From Clostridia bacterium (GTDB taxonomy: Bacteria > Bacillota > Clostridia > Oscillospirales > Butyricicoccaceae), in NCBI GenBank assembly GCA_017552495.1, contig JAFZPW010000193.1:1-13494 (forward strand): a stretch of 13,494 nucleotides of DNA. The letters are read 5' to 3'. The position numbers were made by a program, and so were the translations under genes. Below, in pieces: positions 6,533 to 13,494 of the stretch (positions are counted from its first letter, which is position 1; every line of letters starts with the position of its first letter). Below the pieces are notes generated by a model. The model had not been told where the DNA came from and did not search any database. It was given only the letters and a program-made list of their open reading frames with translations.

Positions 6533-7084
6533 TCACTTGACGCTGCCCAGTTTGGTAATCGGCCAGATGCGAAACAGCACCTTTCCGATCACCCGGTCAC
6601 AGGAGATTTGTCCCACGTCAACCCATCGGCTGTCGGTGCTCCCGTTGCGGTTGTCGCCCATGACGAAGACATGGCCTGCTTCCACAGTAAGCGGATAACG
6701 CTGATCCCCGCGCCTGTCGGATCGAATGGTCTCGTAAATATAAGGCTCGTAAATCGCTTCCCCATTCAAAACCACCTGTCCGTCGCTGTTGATATCCAAA
6801 GTATCCCCTGCTACGGCGATCACGCGCTTGACCAGCGCCTCACCGCCAAAGGCGTCGGAGGTGCAGACGATCACATCGCCCCTCTGCGGCGCGTCATAGC
6901 CGATCACCCGAAGGATCAACTGGTCGTTCTCCTCCAGCGTTTTCAACATGGAAGTGCCGCGCACGCCGGAAAGGCGGAAGAAAAAGGTGTTGACCAGAAT
7001 CAGGACGACAAGCACCAACGTCAGCGCCTGCGCCCAGAAAAACAATTCCTGTACCGCCGAAGTTTTTTCGGTTTTCTTTTCCAT
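6533..7084 (-). CDS. lepB: Type I signal peptidase
   Basis: A 183-residue membrane-anchored serine protease that removes signal peptides from exported proteins. One N-terminal membrane segment lies at about 15-36. The catalytic Ser is S45 in GTSM and the general base is K86 in VKRVIAVAGD. The C-terminal GDNRNGSTDSR box is intact. In the box after the Ser, the usual SMxPTL reads SMLKTL, so the conserved Pro is replaced by Lys; catalytic residues are not affected. The ATG at 7084 is chosen over an ATG six codons upstream because an AGGAG site lies 8 bases before it. The gene follows the rplS terminator directly, and no separate promoter was seen, so it may depend on read-through. Confidence 0.96.
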   Translation of the reverse strand: MEKKTEKTSAVQELFFWAQALTLVLVVLILVNTFFFRLSGVRGTSMLKTLEENDQLILRVIGYDAPQRGDVIVCTSDAFGGEALVKRVIAVAGDTLDINSDGQVVLNGEAIYEPYIYETIRSDRRGDQRYPLTVEAGHVFVMGDNRNGSTDSRWVDVGQISCDRVIGKVLFRIWPITKLGSVK

Positions 7085-7107
7085 AACACACGCTCCTGCC
7101 ATACTTC

Positions 7108-7140
7108 AAAAAATAAGAGGGACGAGAACGCCCGTCCCTC
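7108..7140 (-). terminator. Intrinsic terminator after rplS
   Basis: On the minus strand the arm GAGGGACG (7140-7133), an 8-base loop and the arm CGTCCCTC (7124-7117) form an 8-bp GC-rich stem followed by TTATTTTTT. It begins 15 bases after the rplS stop. A shorter T-run on the plus side means it could also act in the other direction, although no rightward gene reaches it. Confidence 0.9.
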
Positions 7141-7155
7141 AAATTTTTGTCAGAC

Positions 7156-7497
7156 TCAGATGTCCTCTTTGACCTTGGCAGCCTTACCGACTCTGTCGCG
7201 CAGATAATAAAGCTTGGCGCGGCGGACTTTACCTTTTCTGACGACCTCAAACTTCTCCACATTGGGAGAATGAATGGGGAACGTCTTCTCCACGCCGACG
7301 CCGTAAGAAACGCGGCGAACGGTAACGGTCTCCTGAATGCCGCCATGCTTTCTGGCGATCACGGTGCCCTCGAAAACCTGAATTCTCTCACGGGAACCTT
7401 CCTTGATCTTGGCGTGAACGCGGACGGTGTCGCCGATGTTGAAATTGACAGCGTTTTCTTTCAACTGTCCTTCTGTCAGATGTTTGATCAGATCCAT
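7156..7497 (-). CDS. rplS: 50S ribosomal protein L19
   Basis: A 113-residue ribosomal protein at the 30S-50S interface. It has the full family pattern: NIGDTVRVHAKIKEGSRERIQ, FEGTVIARKHGG, ETVTVRRVSYGVGVEKTFPIHSP and a basic C-terminus KVRRAKLYYLRDR. The ATG at 7497 (MDLIKHLTEGQ) is chosen because it gives the normal L19 length and has an AAAGGA site upstream; the open frame extends further, through an ATG eight codons earlier and beyond, into what is probably the leader. It has its own sigma-A promoter and a strong terminator, so it is a largely self-contained transcription unit inside a long co-directional gene block. Confidence 0.98.
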   Translation of the reverse strand: MDLIKHLTEGQLKENAVNFNIGDTVRVHAKIKEGSRERIQVFEGTVIARKHGGIQETVTVRRVSYGVGVEKTFPIHSPNVEKFEVVRKGKVRRAKLYYLRDRVGKAAKVKEDI

Positions 7498-7521
7498 AAT
7501 CTTATCGTTCCTTTCGGTCAT

Positions 7522-7557
7522 AGGTGTTCTTGCCCTGACAATGGCAGAGGACCACCC
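7522..7557 (-). promoter_or_regulatory. Candidate L19 leader hairpin in the rplS 5'-UTR
   Basis: Between the promoter and the rplS start, the minus-strand RNA can pair GGGTG (7557-7553) with CACCT (7526-7522), and inside it TGCC (7546-7543) with GGCA (7534-7531). An L19 autoregulatory leader is known in other low-GC Firmicutes, so a similar role is plausible here. The assignment rests on position and pairing only; no consensus comparison was possible. Confidence 0.4.
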
Positions 7558-7574
7558 GTAATACATGCTTGATT

Positions 7575-7603
7575 ATAATACCATATTCCAAATCAAATTG
7601 CAA
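7575..7603 (-). promoter_or_regulatory. Sigma-A promoter for rplS (extended -10)
   Basis: On the minus strand TTGCAA (7603-7598), a 17-base spacer and TATTAT (7580-7575) match the vegetative consensus, with TGG just before the -10 box (extended -10). The predicted start is near 7568, giving a 5'-UTR of about 70 bases. It starts immediately after the stop codon of the DUF2344 gene. Confidence 0.82.
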
Positions 7604-7606
7604 GGT

Positions 7607-8248
7607 TTAATTGTAAAAATTTTGGCAGTTTTCATCTAAAATTTTTGTTCTGATATAATGAGCTGCCGCTTCTTCTGGCACAAATCCGGCATTTTTCAGC
7701 GCCTTCGTCAGATACATGGGGTTGAGCGGGTCGTTTCCCGCCGCCAGAATACAATGGCACACCGTTTCGTTTCCCTCGCGGCAAAAAGCGATCTTGCGAA
7801 TATAATCCCGCAGGTCCACTTCTCTGCTGCCGCGCTTGGACTTTTTTTCCACGCAGACCGGCGACGCAAACAGCGCCGCCATCGCCGCTTCGTCGCCTGC
7901 CGGAAGCCGGATCTCATAGGCGCAATAAGCGATCTGGTTGACCGGCCGGTCGGCCTGTTTCGCGGAAAGCACCCGCATTCCCCGGGGCAGCGCGGCGTTA
8001 AGCCTGTCCGTAAAATCCGCGGGCAACTCATCAGTGACCAGATCCAGATCGCAGAGATCGCCTCGACTCTCGTATCCGGTGGAGAGCGGAACCACGATGG
8101 ACATCTCGATATGGGGATTAAAGCCATGAGAATAACGCACCGGAATGCCCGCCCGGGTAAAGCTGCGCTGGAGACATTTCATCAGATCAAGATGCGAGAT
8201 ATAGGCCGCCGTCCCGGTTTTTTCAAAGCAAAACCGAACCTTAAACAT
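7607..8248 (-). CDS. TIGR03936 / DUF2344 family protein, partner of the radical SAM protein
   Basis: A 213-residue protein of the radical SAM-linked family TIGR03936 (DUF2344). The conserved N-terminal block is clear: YISHLDLMKCLQRSF at 16-30, then SHGFNPHIEMSIVVPLS at about 40-56. The function of the family is unknown; it almost always accompanies the TIGR03960 radical SAM protein, often as a fused or neighbouring gene. Here the ATG at 8248 overlaps the radical SAM stop by eight bases, so the two are translationally coupled. In many Clostridia the next genes are RNase G, rplU and rpmA; here the next gene is rplS. Confidence 0.92.
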   Translation of the reverse strand: MFKVRFCFEKTGTAAYISHLDLMKCLQRSFTRAGIPVRYSHGFNPHIEMSIVVPLSTGYESRGDLCDLDLVTDELPADFTDRLNAALPRGMRVLSAKQADRPVNQIAYCAYEIRLPAGDEAAMAALFASPVCVEKKSKRGSREVDLRDYIRKIAFCREGNETVCHCILAAGNDPLNPMYLTKALKNAGFVPEEAAAHYIRTKILDENCQNFYN

Positions 8249-10076
8249 CGCATTTCCCTCCTCCCGTCAGCCGCAGCGCGCCGCAATTCCGGCAGGCAAA
8301 CTTGCAGTCTGGGGTTGCGATCCCCTGCTTCGCCCGCTCCAGTTCGCTGAAAAGATACCGCTTCGTCACACCGGAGGAAATGTGATCCCACGGCAGGAGC
8401 TCATCCGCGCCCAACTCGCGGTTGGCGTAAAAGGCCGGATCAACGCCGCAATCGGAAAAAGCCTGCATCCATGCGTCAAAATCAAAATTCTCATCCCAGC
8501 CGTCCAGACGGCAGCCCAGCCGCCAGGCCCGCTCCAAAACGGGCGCCAGCCGTCGGTCGCCCCTGGCGAAAACAGCCTCCAAAAAGCTGGTTTGATAATT
8601 GTGGATGCTGTAAGTGACGTTTTTGATCTTGAGACTCTCCATCAAAAACTGCTTACGCCGCTCAGCCTCCTGCGCGCCGATCTGTCCCAGCCATTGGAAG
8701 GGCGTCTGCGCCTTGGGCACAAAGATCGAAATACCCACGTTGATCCGCACGCCCCGCGCCTTGTTTTTTCCATGCTCCCGGAAGGTAGCGATCACATGAC
8801 GGACGATCTGGGAGATGCCCAAAAGATCCGCATCGGTTTCGGTCGGCAGGCCCATCATAAAATAGAGCTTTACGCCGTTATACCCGGCGGCAAAGGCCAC
8901 CTTGCAGGCCTCCAGCAGATCCTCTTCCCGCAGATTTTTATTGATGACATCCCGCAGACGCTGCGTGCCCGCCTCGGGCGCGAAGGTCAGGCCGCTTTTG
9001 CGCACCTTCTGCACGTTTTCCACCAGCGCGAGATTGAAGGAGTCCGCCCGCAGCGACGGCAGCGCCAGACTGACGTGCATCGGCTCGAAATAATCCACCA
9101 GACACTCGCAAAGACTCTCCAGATGGGGATAATCGCTGGAACTCAAACTGGTGAGGCTCACCTCGTCCCAGCCGGTGGAGGCGATAAGCGCCTTTGCCTG
9201 CTTTTCCAGCGTTTCCGGCCTTTTTGCACGGATGGGGCGATAAGTATAACCCGCCTGACAAAACCGGCAGCCCCGACGGCAGCCGCGGAACAGTTCTACC
9301 ATGGCCCGATCAAAGACGATCTCGGTGGAGGGAACGATGAATTTGTCCGGATAATAGGCTTTGTCCAGATCCTTGACAACCCGTTTCATCACCACCGGCG
9401 GCGCGCTCTCCCTTGGGGTAATGGCGGCCACCGTCCCGTTACCGCGATAGGTCACGTCGTACAGCGAAGGCACATAGATGCCGCCGATGCTTGCCGCTTC
9501 CCGCAAAAAGGCGGACTTGTCCATCTTTTCCCGTTTTGCCCGGCGGTACAGCGCGATGAGTTCGGGCCACATCTCCTCCCCTTCACCGATCATGATGATG
9601 TCGAAGAAGTCGGCCACGGGTTCGGCATTATAAACACAGGGGCCGCCCGCCACCACCAGCGGAGAAAGCGACGTCCGCTGATGGGAATACAGCGGCACGC
9701 CCGCCAGATCCAGTATGTTGAGCACGCCCGTATAATTCATCTCATATTGCAGCGTAAAGCCCAAAATATCAAAGTCGCCCACGGGATCTCCGCTTTCCAG
9801 CGCATAAAGCGGCTGTCCGCGCTTACGCATTTCAGCCTCCATATCCAAAAACGGCGCGTAAGCACGCTCGCACCAGACGCCCTCCATCTCGTTGAGCAAC
9901 CCGTAAAGGATCTTGGAGCCGAGATGCGACATACCGATCTCGTAAATGTCCGGGAAACAGAAGGCAAAGCGCAGATCCACCTTGTTTTTTTCCTTATAAA
10001 CCGCATTATATTCGCCGCCTGTGTATCGTGCGGGCTTCCGCACGTTTTCCAGGCAGGCTCGAATTTTATCGTTCAT
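8241..10076 (-). CDS. TIGR03960 family B12-binding-type radical SAM protein
   Basis: A 611-residue radical SAM enzyme of unknown reaction. The N-terminal part (about 35-230) resembles a cobalamin-binding-type domain with FPDIYEIGMSHLG and VVAGGPCVYN. The radical SAM cluster motif is CRRGCRFC, with C266, C270 and C273. Further radical SAM segments (LTSLSSSDYP, LPSLRAD, TFAPEAGTQRLR, GVKLYFMMGLPTE) follow. The C-terminus has four more Cys (C591, C595, C598, C609) that could form a zinc site. The ATG at 10076 has a GGAGG Shine-Dalgarno; the frame is open much further upstream, inside the M50 gene, but without homology. The stop overlaps the DUF2344 start. The family's product is unknown; conserved proximity to ribosomal protein and RNase G genes suggests a link to RNA or ribosome metabolism. 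Confidence 0.94.
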   Translation of the reverse strand: MNDKIRACLENVRKPARYTGGEYNAVYKEKNKVDLRFAFCFPDIYEIGMSHLGSKILYGLLNEMEGVWCERAYAPFLDMEAEMRKRGQPLYALESGDPVGDFDILGFTLQYEMNYTGVLNILDLAGVPLYSHQRTSLSPLVVAGGPCVYNAEPVADFFDIIMIGEGEEMWPELIALYRRAKREKMDKSAFLREAASIGGIYVPSLYDVTYRGNGTVAAITPRESAPPVVMKRVVKDLDKAYYPDKFIVPSTEIVFDRAMVELFRGCRRGCRFCQAGYTYRPIRAKRPETLEKQAKALIASTGWDEVSLTSLSSSDYPHLESLCECLVDYFEPMHVSLALPSLRADSFNLALVENVQKVRKSGLTFAPEAGTQRLRDVINKNLREEDLLEACKVAFAAGYNGVKLYFMMGLPTETDADLLGISQIVRHVIATFREHGKNKARGVRINVGISIFVPKAQTPFQWLGQIGAQEAERRKQFLMESLKIKNVTYSIHNYQTSFLEAVFARGDRRLAPVLERAWRLGCRLDGWDENFDFDAWMQAFSDCGVDPAFYANRELGADELLPWDHISSGVTKRYLFSELERAKQGIATPDCKFACRNCGALRLTGGGKCDV

Positions 10077-10126
10077 ATTATCCTCCAAACGGAATACTGG
10101 AATATTTATTTTATCGTCTTTTTGCT

Positions 10127-10768
10127 CTATTGTAAAGGGGTTTCCTTGGATGTATACAGGAAAATCAGCAATCCCGCGCAAAACAGCGTAGGATTGCGAT
10201 ATCGGAGCAGGATCGACAGGCCGAATCCCAGCATTCCCAAGCCGACGAACCGGCTGAACCAAACCGCGATCGTTTGTCCTGCCTGCGGGAAAAGCGCAGA
10301 CAGCAGACAATGAAGCGCCCGTCCGCCGTCCAACGGAAGCGCCGGAATCAAATTGAACGCCGCCAGCGCCACATGACAGCCGATCCACAAGAAAAGCAGC
10401 GCAGAGCCCAGGCGAAGCGCCAGCGGGACAAAAAGCGCCGCCGCGATCAAATTGAATGTCGGTCCTGCAAGCGCCACCGCCGCCTCCTTGCGGTAGTTCA
10501 GCCCTCGCTGACGATAGCGGATCTCCGGGCCGGAAAGACGAAAGCATATCGCTTCCGCGCGACTTCCAAACAGGGTAAGAGCAAGCAGATGTCCCGCCTC
10601 GTGAACCGCCGCCGCCGCAAAGCCCAAAAGCAGTACCCACCGAAGATTCAGCGCAAGCAGCAAAAGCGCCGCCGCAAGAAATGGACGGCTGAACGTGATT
10701 TTTGGAAAGGCCCGTTTCTTCTCTTGACAAACCGGCCAGGATTTGGATAGGATAAGATTGGAACGCAT
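10127..10768 (-). CDS. M50 (site-2 type) intramembrane metalloprotease, SpoIVFB-like
   Basis: A 213-residue polytopic membrane protease. The zinc motif HEAGH gives H56, E57 and H60; AGPTFN at 101-106 and NLIPALPLDGGR at 139-150 supply the third ligand D147. Hydrophobic segments lie at about 29-52, 97-120, 122-145 and 170-206. The size and motif layout match SpoIVFB-type proteases, which in spore formers release sigma-K; a sporulation role here is an inference. The ATG at 10768 has no convincing Shine-Dalgarno, and the promoter of the divergent MATE gene lies inside the first codons, so the true start may be internal or leaderless. It precedes the radical SAM pair with a 50-base gap. Confidence 0.9.
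   Translation of the reverse strand: MRSNLILSKSWPVCQEKKRAFPKITFSRPFLAAALLLLALNLRWVLLLGFAAAAVHEAGHLLALTLFGSRAEAICFRLSGPEIRYRQRGLNYRKEAAVALAGPTFNLIAAALFVPLALRLGSALLFLWIGCHVALAAFNLIPALPLDGGRALHCLLSALFPQAGQTIAVWFSRFVGLGMLGFGLSILLRYRNPTLFCAGLLIFLYTSKETPLQ
10724..10753 (+). promoter_or_regulatory. Probable promoter of the MATE gene, inside the 5' end of the M50 gene
   Basis: TTGACA at 10724-10729 is a perfect -35 box. TAGGAT at 10748-10753 (four of six) lies 18 bases downstream. The predicted start is near 10760 and the RNA would reach the MATE start codon after about 40 bases. Confidence 0.6.
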
Positions 10769-10801
10769 ATGTTTGATATCAATTTATGAAAGGTGAGTTT
10801 T

Positions 10802-12217
10802 GTGACGGATCTGCGAAGTGTTTTCCAGGACCGGACGATGATGCGCCGCATCCTGCAACTTGCGTGGCCCACGGTAATGGAGGAAGCGCTGTATACGCTG
10901 GTGCAGTATGCCGATACCGCCCAGGTGGGCGCCATGGGCGCTCATGCTTCAGCGGCGGTTGGCTTGACGGGAACGACGATGTGGCTGCTTCACGCGCCCA
11001 TGTTTGCCGCCGGGATCGGCGTGCTTTCCTGCATCTCTATCTCCCTGGGCGCCAAAAACCGGGACCGGGCGCAAAAAGCAGCCATGCAATCGATTTTTCT
11101 GGTATTGGTCTGCGGCGCGCTCCTTACCGCGCTCACTCTGGCCGTCAGCCCGTTTTTACCCGTCTGGCTGGGCGCCGCTCCGGAGATCCGGCATGACGCT
11201 TCTGTTTATTTTGCCATCGTCTGCGCTCCCATGCTCTTTCGCACCGCAAGCACCGTTTTTGGCTCCGTTTTACGGGCGGTTGGAAACACCAAACGGCCCA
11301 TGGTGGTAAACGCCGTTATGAACCTTGTGAATATCCTGCTGAATTTTCTGCTGATCCTCCCCTCCCGCACCGTGACGGTTGGCGGAATCTCTCTTCGTCT
11401 CTGGGGCGCCGGATGGGGCGTCAAGGGCGCTGCGCTGGCCACCGCCGCAGCCGTGGTGCTGGGCGGCGTGCTGATGACGATTTCGGTCTGGCAGGAGCCC
11501 GCTCTCGGCCTGCAGGGACAAAAGATCCGCTTTTGCGCCCCTGTGATGAAGGAATGCCTGCGTGTTGGCGCGCCGGTGGGCGCGCAGCACATCGTCGCCT
11601 CCCTTGGTCATGTGGTCTTTACCGGACTCATTGCCCGGCTGGGAACGATCCCCATGGCGACCCACGCCATCGCCCTGACCACCGAAGAGGCCTTTTATAT
11701 CCCCGGCTACGGGATGCAGGCCGCCGCTGCGACGCTGGCAGGGTTTTCCGCGGGAGAAAAAAGTGAGAAAAAACTGCGGCAATATACGCTGGCGATCATC
11801 ACCATGGCCGCCGCGCTGATGACGCTGCTGAGCATTCTGCTGTTCCTCTTCCCCGCCGCCATGATGGGACTTTTTACAAAGGACCCGCAGGTCGTTGCAC
11901 TGGGCGCCTCGGTTTTGCGGATCGTGGCCGTATCCGAGCCGTTTTTTGCCGTGCTCATCATCTTAGACGGCGTATGCAACGGCGTTGGCGATACAAAAGC
12001 CCCCTTCCTTTTTTCGGTGCTCAGTATGTGGGGCGTACGGATTCTGGGAACATATCTGTGCATTACCGTATTTCCCTTTGGTCTCAGGGCGGCATGGATC
12101 TGCATGGTGGGCGACAATATGACCCGCTTTGGCCTGATGCTGGCCCGGTATCTCCGCGGTGGATGGAAGCGCCGACTGGAGCTGGATCCTCCCGCATCCG
12201 CGGAATCCCGACGCTAG
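10802..12217 (+). CDS. MATE family efflux transporter
   Basis: A 471-residue polytopic membrane exporter of the multidrug and toxic compound extrusion family, which expels compounds using a sodium or proton gradient. About twelve hydrophobic segments are visible in two similar halves. Typical features are the opening PTVMEEALYTLVQYADTAQVGAMG, the FRTASTVFGSVLRAVGNTKRPMVV block in the first half and the matching ILDGVCNGVGDTKAPF block in the second. The substrate cannot be predicted. The GTG at 10802 is chosen because an AAGGTGA Shine-Dalgarno lies 5 bases upstream; an in-frame GTG at 10793 overlaps that site. It is divergent from the M50 gene, with only 33 bases between starts, and ends in its own terminator. 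Confidence 0.93.
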   Translation: MTDLRSVFQDRTMMRRILQLAWPTVMEEALYTLVQYADTAQVGAMGAHASAAVGLTGTTMWLLHAPMFAAGIGVLSCISISLGAKNRDRAQKAAMQSIFLVLVCGALLTALTLAVSPFLPVWLGAAPEIRHDASVYFAIVCAPMLFRTASTVFGSVLRAVGNTKRPMVVNAVMNLVNILLNFLLILPSRTVTVGGISLRLWGAGWGVKGAALATAAAVVLGGVLMTISVWQEPALGLQGQKIRFCAPVMKECLRVGAPVGAQHIVASLGHVVFTGLIARLGTIPMATHAIALTTEEAFYIPGYGMQAAAATLAGFSAGEKSEKKLRQYTLAIITMAAALMTLLSILLFLFPAAMMGLFTKDPQVVALGASVLRIVAVSEPFFAVLIILDGVCNGVGDTKAPFLFSVLSMWGVRILGTYLCITVFPFGLRAAWICMVGDNMTRFGLMLARYLRGGWKRRLELDPPASAESRR

Positions 12218-12280
12218 CATGACCTTTTCCAACGTCACCGTGAAATACCGCCGATCCCTCACCGTAGAGTTTCTTTCGCC

Positions 12281-12311
12281 CTGCGTATTCTGTGATGCGC
12301 AGACCTTTTTT
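12281..12311 (+). terminator. Intrinsic terminator after the MATE gene
   Basis: CTGCGTAT (12281-12288) pairs with ATGCGCAG (12295-12302), an 8-bp stem with one G-U pair and a 6-base loop. Three bases later comes a run of six T (12306-12311). It lies 64 bases after the MATE stop. The rest of the gap 12218-12376 shows nothing else I can name. Confidence 0.8.
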
Positions 12312-12376
12312 CGCTGTTTTCTACGTGAATCAAATCGATGCGTCTTGCTGCACCATATAACGAGAATGAACATCAA

Positions 12377-12404
12377 TTGACAACATGGGCGGGGTTGGTA
12401 TAAA
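12377..12404 (+). promoter_or_regulatory. Sigma-A promoter for the two-domain GNAT gene (extended -10)
   Basis: TTGACA (12377-12382), a 16-base spacer and TATAAA (12399-12404), with TGG just before the -10 box. The start is predicted near 12411. A weak 6-bp hairpin (12406-12411 with 12418-12423) would lie at the very 5' end of the RNA, followed by the AAGGAG site. Confidence 0.8.
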
Positions 12405-12444
12405 AAACAAAAACCCGTTTGTTCAAGGTTAAGGAGAACGCCAT

Positions 12445-13188
12445 ATGAACGAGAACCCTAAAGATCGCCTGCATGCGCTTCTGGCGCTGGAATATAACTG
12501 CACGCCTGAAGATTTCTCGCGGAAAGAAAATGTGCTTACCCTGCCCGCGCTGCGGGAAGGACGGCGGCGCTACTCGGACGAGCCGTATTTCTTTCATATG
12601 GCCACAGAGGGGAACAACGCCGTGATCACCGCGCACGAATGCCTTCATGCCTTTTTGCGTGAATATATCCGGGATAAAAAGGGGCATTGGCTTTTTGAAC
12701 TTCCCAATCTCCGGCCCATCGAGGCGCAGATCAACCGGTTTGGCTACGCCCTTTCCGAAACCTTTCATATGTTTCTCCCCGTTTTTCCTGTCGTTCCGAA
12801 AGGCGATTTTCCCGTACAATGGTTTTATGACAGCGAAATTCACGCTTTTTACGGCGATGCCCGTTTTCCAAACGCCATCGCGCCCTCTTTTCATCCCAAT
12901 CGCCCCGACCGTATCGTGGTCTGCGCCTGCGACAACGGCAGCATCATCGGCATGGCAGGCTGCTCGGAGGATGCGCCGGGATGGATGCAGATCGGCATTG
13001 ACGTTTTGGAACCCTATCGCTCACAAGGGATCGGAAGCTATCTTGTGAGTCTGCTGAAAAATCGCATTCTGGAGCACGGATGGATCCCCTTTTACGGAAC
13101 CGGCGTTTCCAATTATCATTCCTGGAACATCGCACTGAATTGCGGCTTCCGTCCGGCGTGGGTAGAGATCGGTGCGAAAAAGCAATAA
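12445..13188 (+). CDS. GNAT family N-acetyltransferase with an N-terminal extension domain
   Basis: A 247-residue protein with two parts. Residues 1 to about 125 form an N-terminal region that contains NCTPEDFSRKENVLTLPAL, FFHMATEGNNAVITAHECLHAFLREYI and GHWLFELPNL, an arrangement I recognise from a group of clostridial GNAT proteins but cannot assign a function to. The C-terminal acetyltransferase domain (about 150-247) has the acetyl-CoA loop YRSQGIGSYL (core 192-197) and the closing SNYHSWNIALNCGF segment. The substrate is unknown. The ATG at 12445 has an AAGGAG Shine-Dalgarno 8 bases upstream. It has its own promoter and terminator, so it is probably transcribed alone although it follows the MATE gene. 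Confidence 0.92.
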   Translation: MNENPKDRLHALLALEYNCTPEDFSRKENVLTLPALREGRRRYSDEPYFFHMATEGNNAVITAHECLHAFLREYIRDKKGHWLFELPNLRPIEAQINRFGYALSETFHMFLPVFPVVPKGDFPVQWFYDSEIHAFYGDARFPNAIAPSFHPNRPDRIVVCACDNGSIIGMAGCSEDAPGWMQIGIDVLEPYRSQGIGSYLVSLLKNRILEHGWIPFYGTGVSNYHSWNIALNCGFRPAWVEIGAKKQ

Positions 13189-13203
13189 ATCGTAAAAACC
13201 ATC

Positions 13204-13237
13204 AACACGGAGCAGATGGTCGTCTGCTCCGTGTTTT
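13204..13237 (+). terminator. Terminator hairpin shared by two converging genes
   Basis: A perfect 13-bp stem (13204-13216 with 13223-13235) around a 6-base loop. On the plus strand it ends in TTTT after the GNAT stop at 13188. On the minus strand it follows the stop of the right-edge gene by only a few bases and is followed by GATGGTTTTT, so it probably serves both directions. Confidence 0.82.
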
Positions 13238-13239
13238 CA

Positions 13240-13494
13240 TCAGGGACCACGCTCCTGATTTTTTTCCTGCTTGGAAAATCCGAGAATCTCCCGTCCAAAT
13301 ACCGATACGGCTCCGTCCTCGTCATCCAGACCGGAAAAGCTCCGGCCCAGCGTTTCCAGCGCCTTTTCATACTGAATCCCATCCATCCGTTCCGCGATGG
13401 TTTCATGAATCTGCTGTCGAAACGCCACCAGCCGTTCGCTTTCGCCGTAACGCAACAGCAAAATCAGGGCAAGAAAGATCAAAAACAGCGCCGC
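13240..13494 (-). CDS. Membrane-anchored protein, C-terminal 84 residues (runs off the right edge); family uncertain
   Basis: The frame is open from the window edge to a TGA at 13242-13240. It begins inside a hydrophobic segment (FLIFLALILLLRYG), so one membrane helix is followed by about 65 residues of charged, probably helical chain containing RQQIHETIAERMDG, ALETLGRSFSGLDD and VFGREILGF. I do not recognise it with certainty. The linker resembles the region between the membrane helix and the peptidase domain of some clostridial M23-type (SpoIVFA/SpoIIQ-like) proteins, but no M23 domain follows. It points toward the M50 gene on the same strand, the relation seen for spoIVFA and spoIVFB, with the MATE and GNAT genes in between. 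The start lies outside the window. Confidence 0.6.
   Translation of the reverse strand, partial: AALFLIFLALILLLRYGESERLVAFRQQIHETIAERMDGIQYEKALETLGRSFSGLDDEDGAVSVFGREILGFSKQEKNQERGP

Noticed and set aside
8382..10313. Rightward open frame of 643 codons opposite the radical SAM gene
   Set aside because: The opposite strand carries CRRGCRFC and all other family blocks; the rightward product has no recognisable motif and no good start.
10773..10782. Palindrome TTGATATCAA as an operator for the MATE gene
   Set aside because: Ten bases of AT-rich palindrome are easily found by chance and no regulator gene is next to it; kept only as a note in the M50/MATE finding.
12373..12894. Leftward open frame opposite the two-domain GNAT gene
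   Set aside because: It has no family motifs, while the rightward gene has promoter, ribosome site, acetyl-CoA loop and terminator in order.

Overview
The window looks like chromosomal DNA from a member of the Clostridia (Bacillota) with moderately high GC. The clues are gene content and order: rplS, lepB, rbgA, rnhB and yraN in the usual Firmicutes sequence, trigger factor with clpP-clpX, and a SpoIVFB-type M50 protease next to the radical-SAM/DUF2344 pair. Shine-Dalgarno sites are strong and promoters are of the sigma-A type. No tRNA, rRNA, CRISPR array or recognisable transposase was found.

Layout. From the left edge to about 10.77 kb nearly everything reads leftward (minus strand). In transcription order this is: M50 membrane protease, TIGR03960-type radical SAM protein, TIGR03936/DUF2344 protein, rplS (own promoter, likely leader hairpin, strong terminator), lepB, a disturbed stretch, rbgA, rnhB, yraN, a metallophosphoesterase, trigger factor, clpP and the N-terminal 267 codons of clpX. 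From about 10.80 to 13.19 kb two genes read rightward: a MATE exporter with its own terminator, and a two-domain GNAT acetyltransferase with a good promoter and a terminator. At the right edge is the C-terminal end of a leftward membrane-anchored protein.

How the genes work together. The leftward block is housekeeping: ribosome parts and assembly (L19, RbgA), protein export (LepB), genome maintenance (RNase HII, YraN), nascent-chain folding (trigger factor) and ATP-dependent proteolysis (ClpXP). The rightward pair looks like accessory genes (efflux and small-molecule acetylation).

The most interesting place is 5.54-6.53 kb, between lepB and rbgA. An AT-rich island (hand counts of 12-30% GC per 60-base line, against 70% just outside) carries a complete GNAT gene and the first nine codons of rbgA. 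To its right, in ordinary base composition, lie a truncated 47-codon GNAT start homologous to the island gene (23/44 identical) and a start site with a good Shine-Dalgarno whose first nine codons resemble the rbgA N-terminus. This is what would be expected if a foreign GNAT-rbgA 5' segment recombined into the locus, replaced the working start of an essential GTPase and left the native starts behind as remnants.
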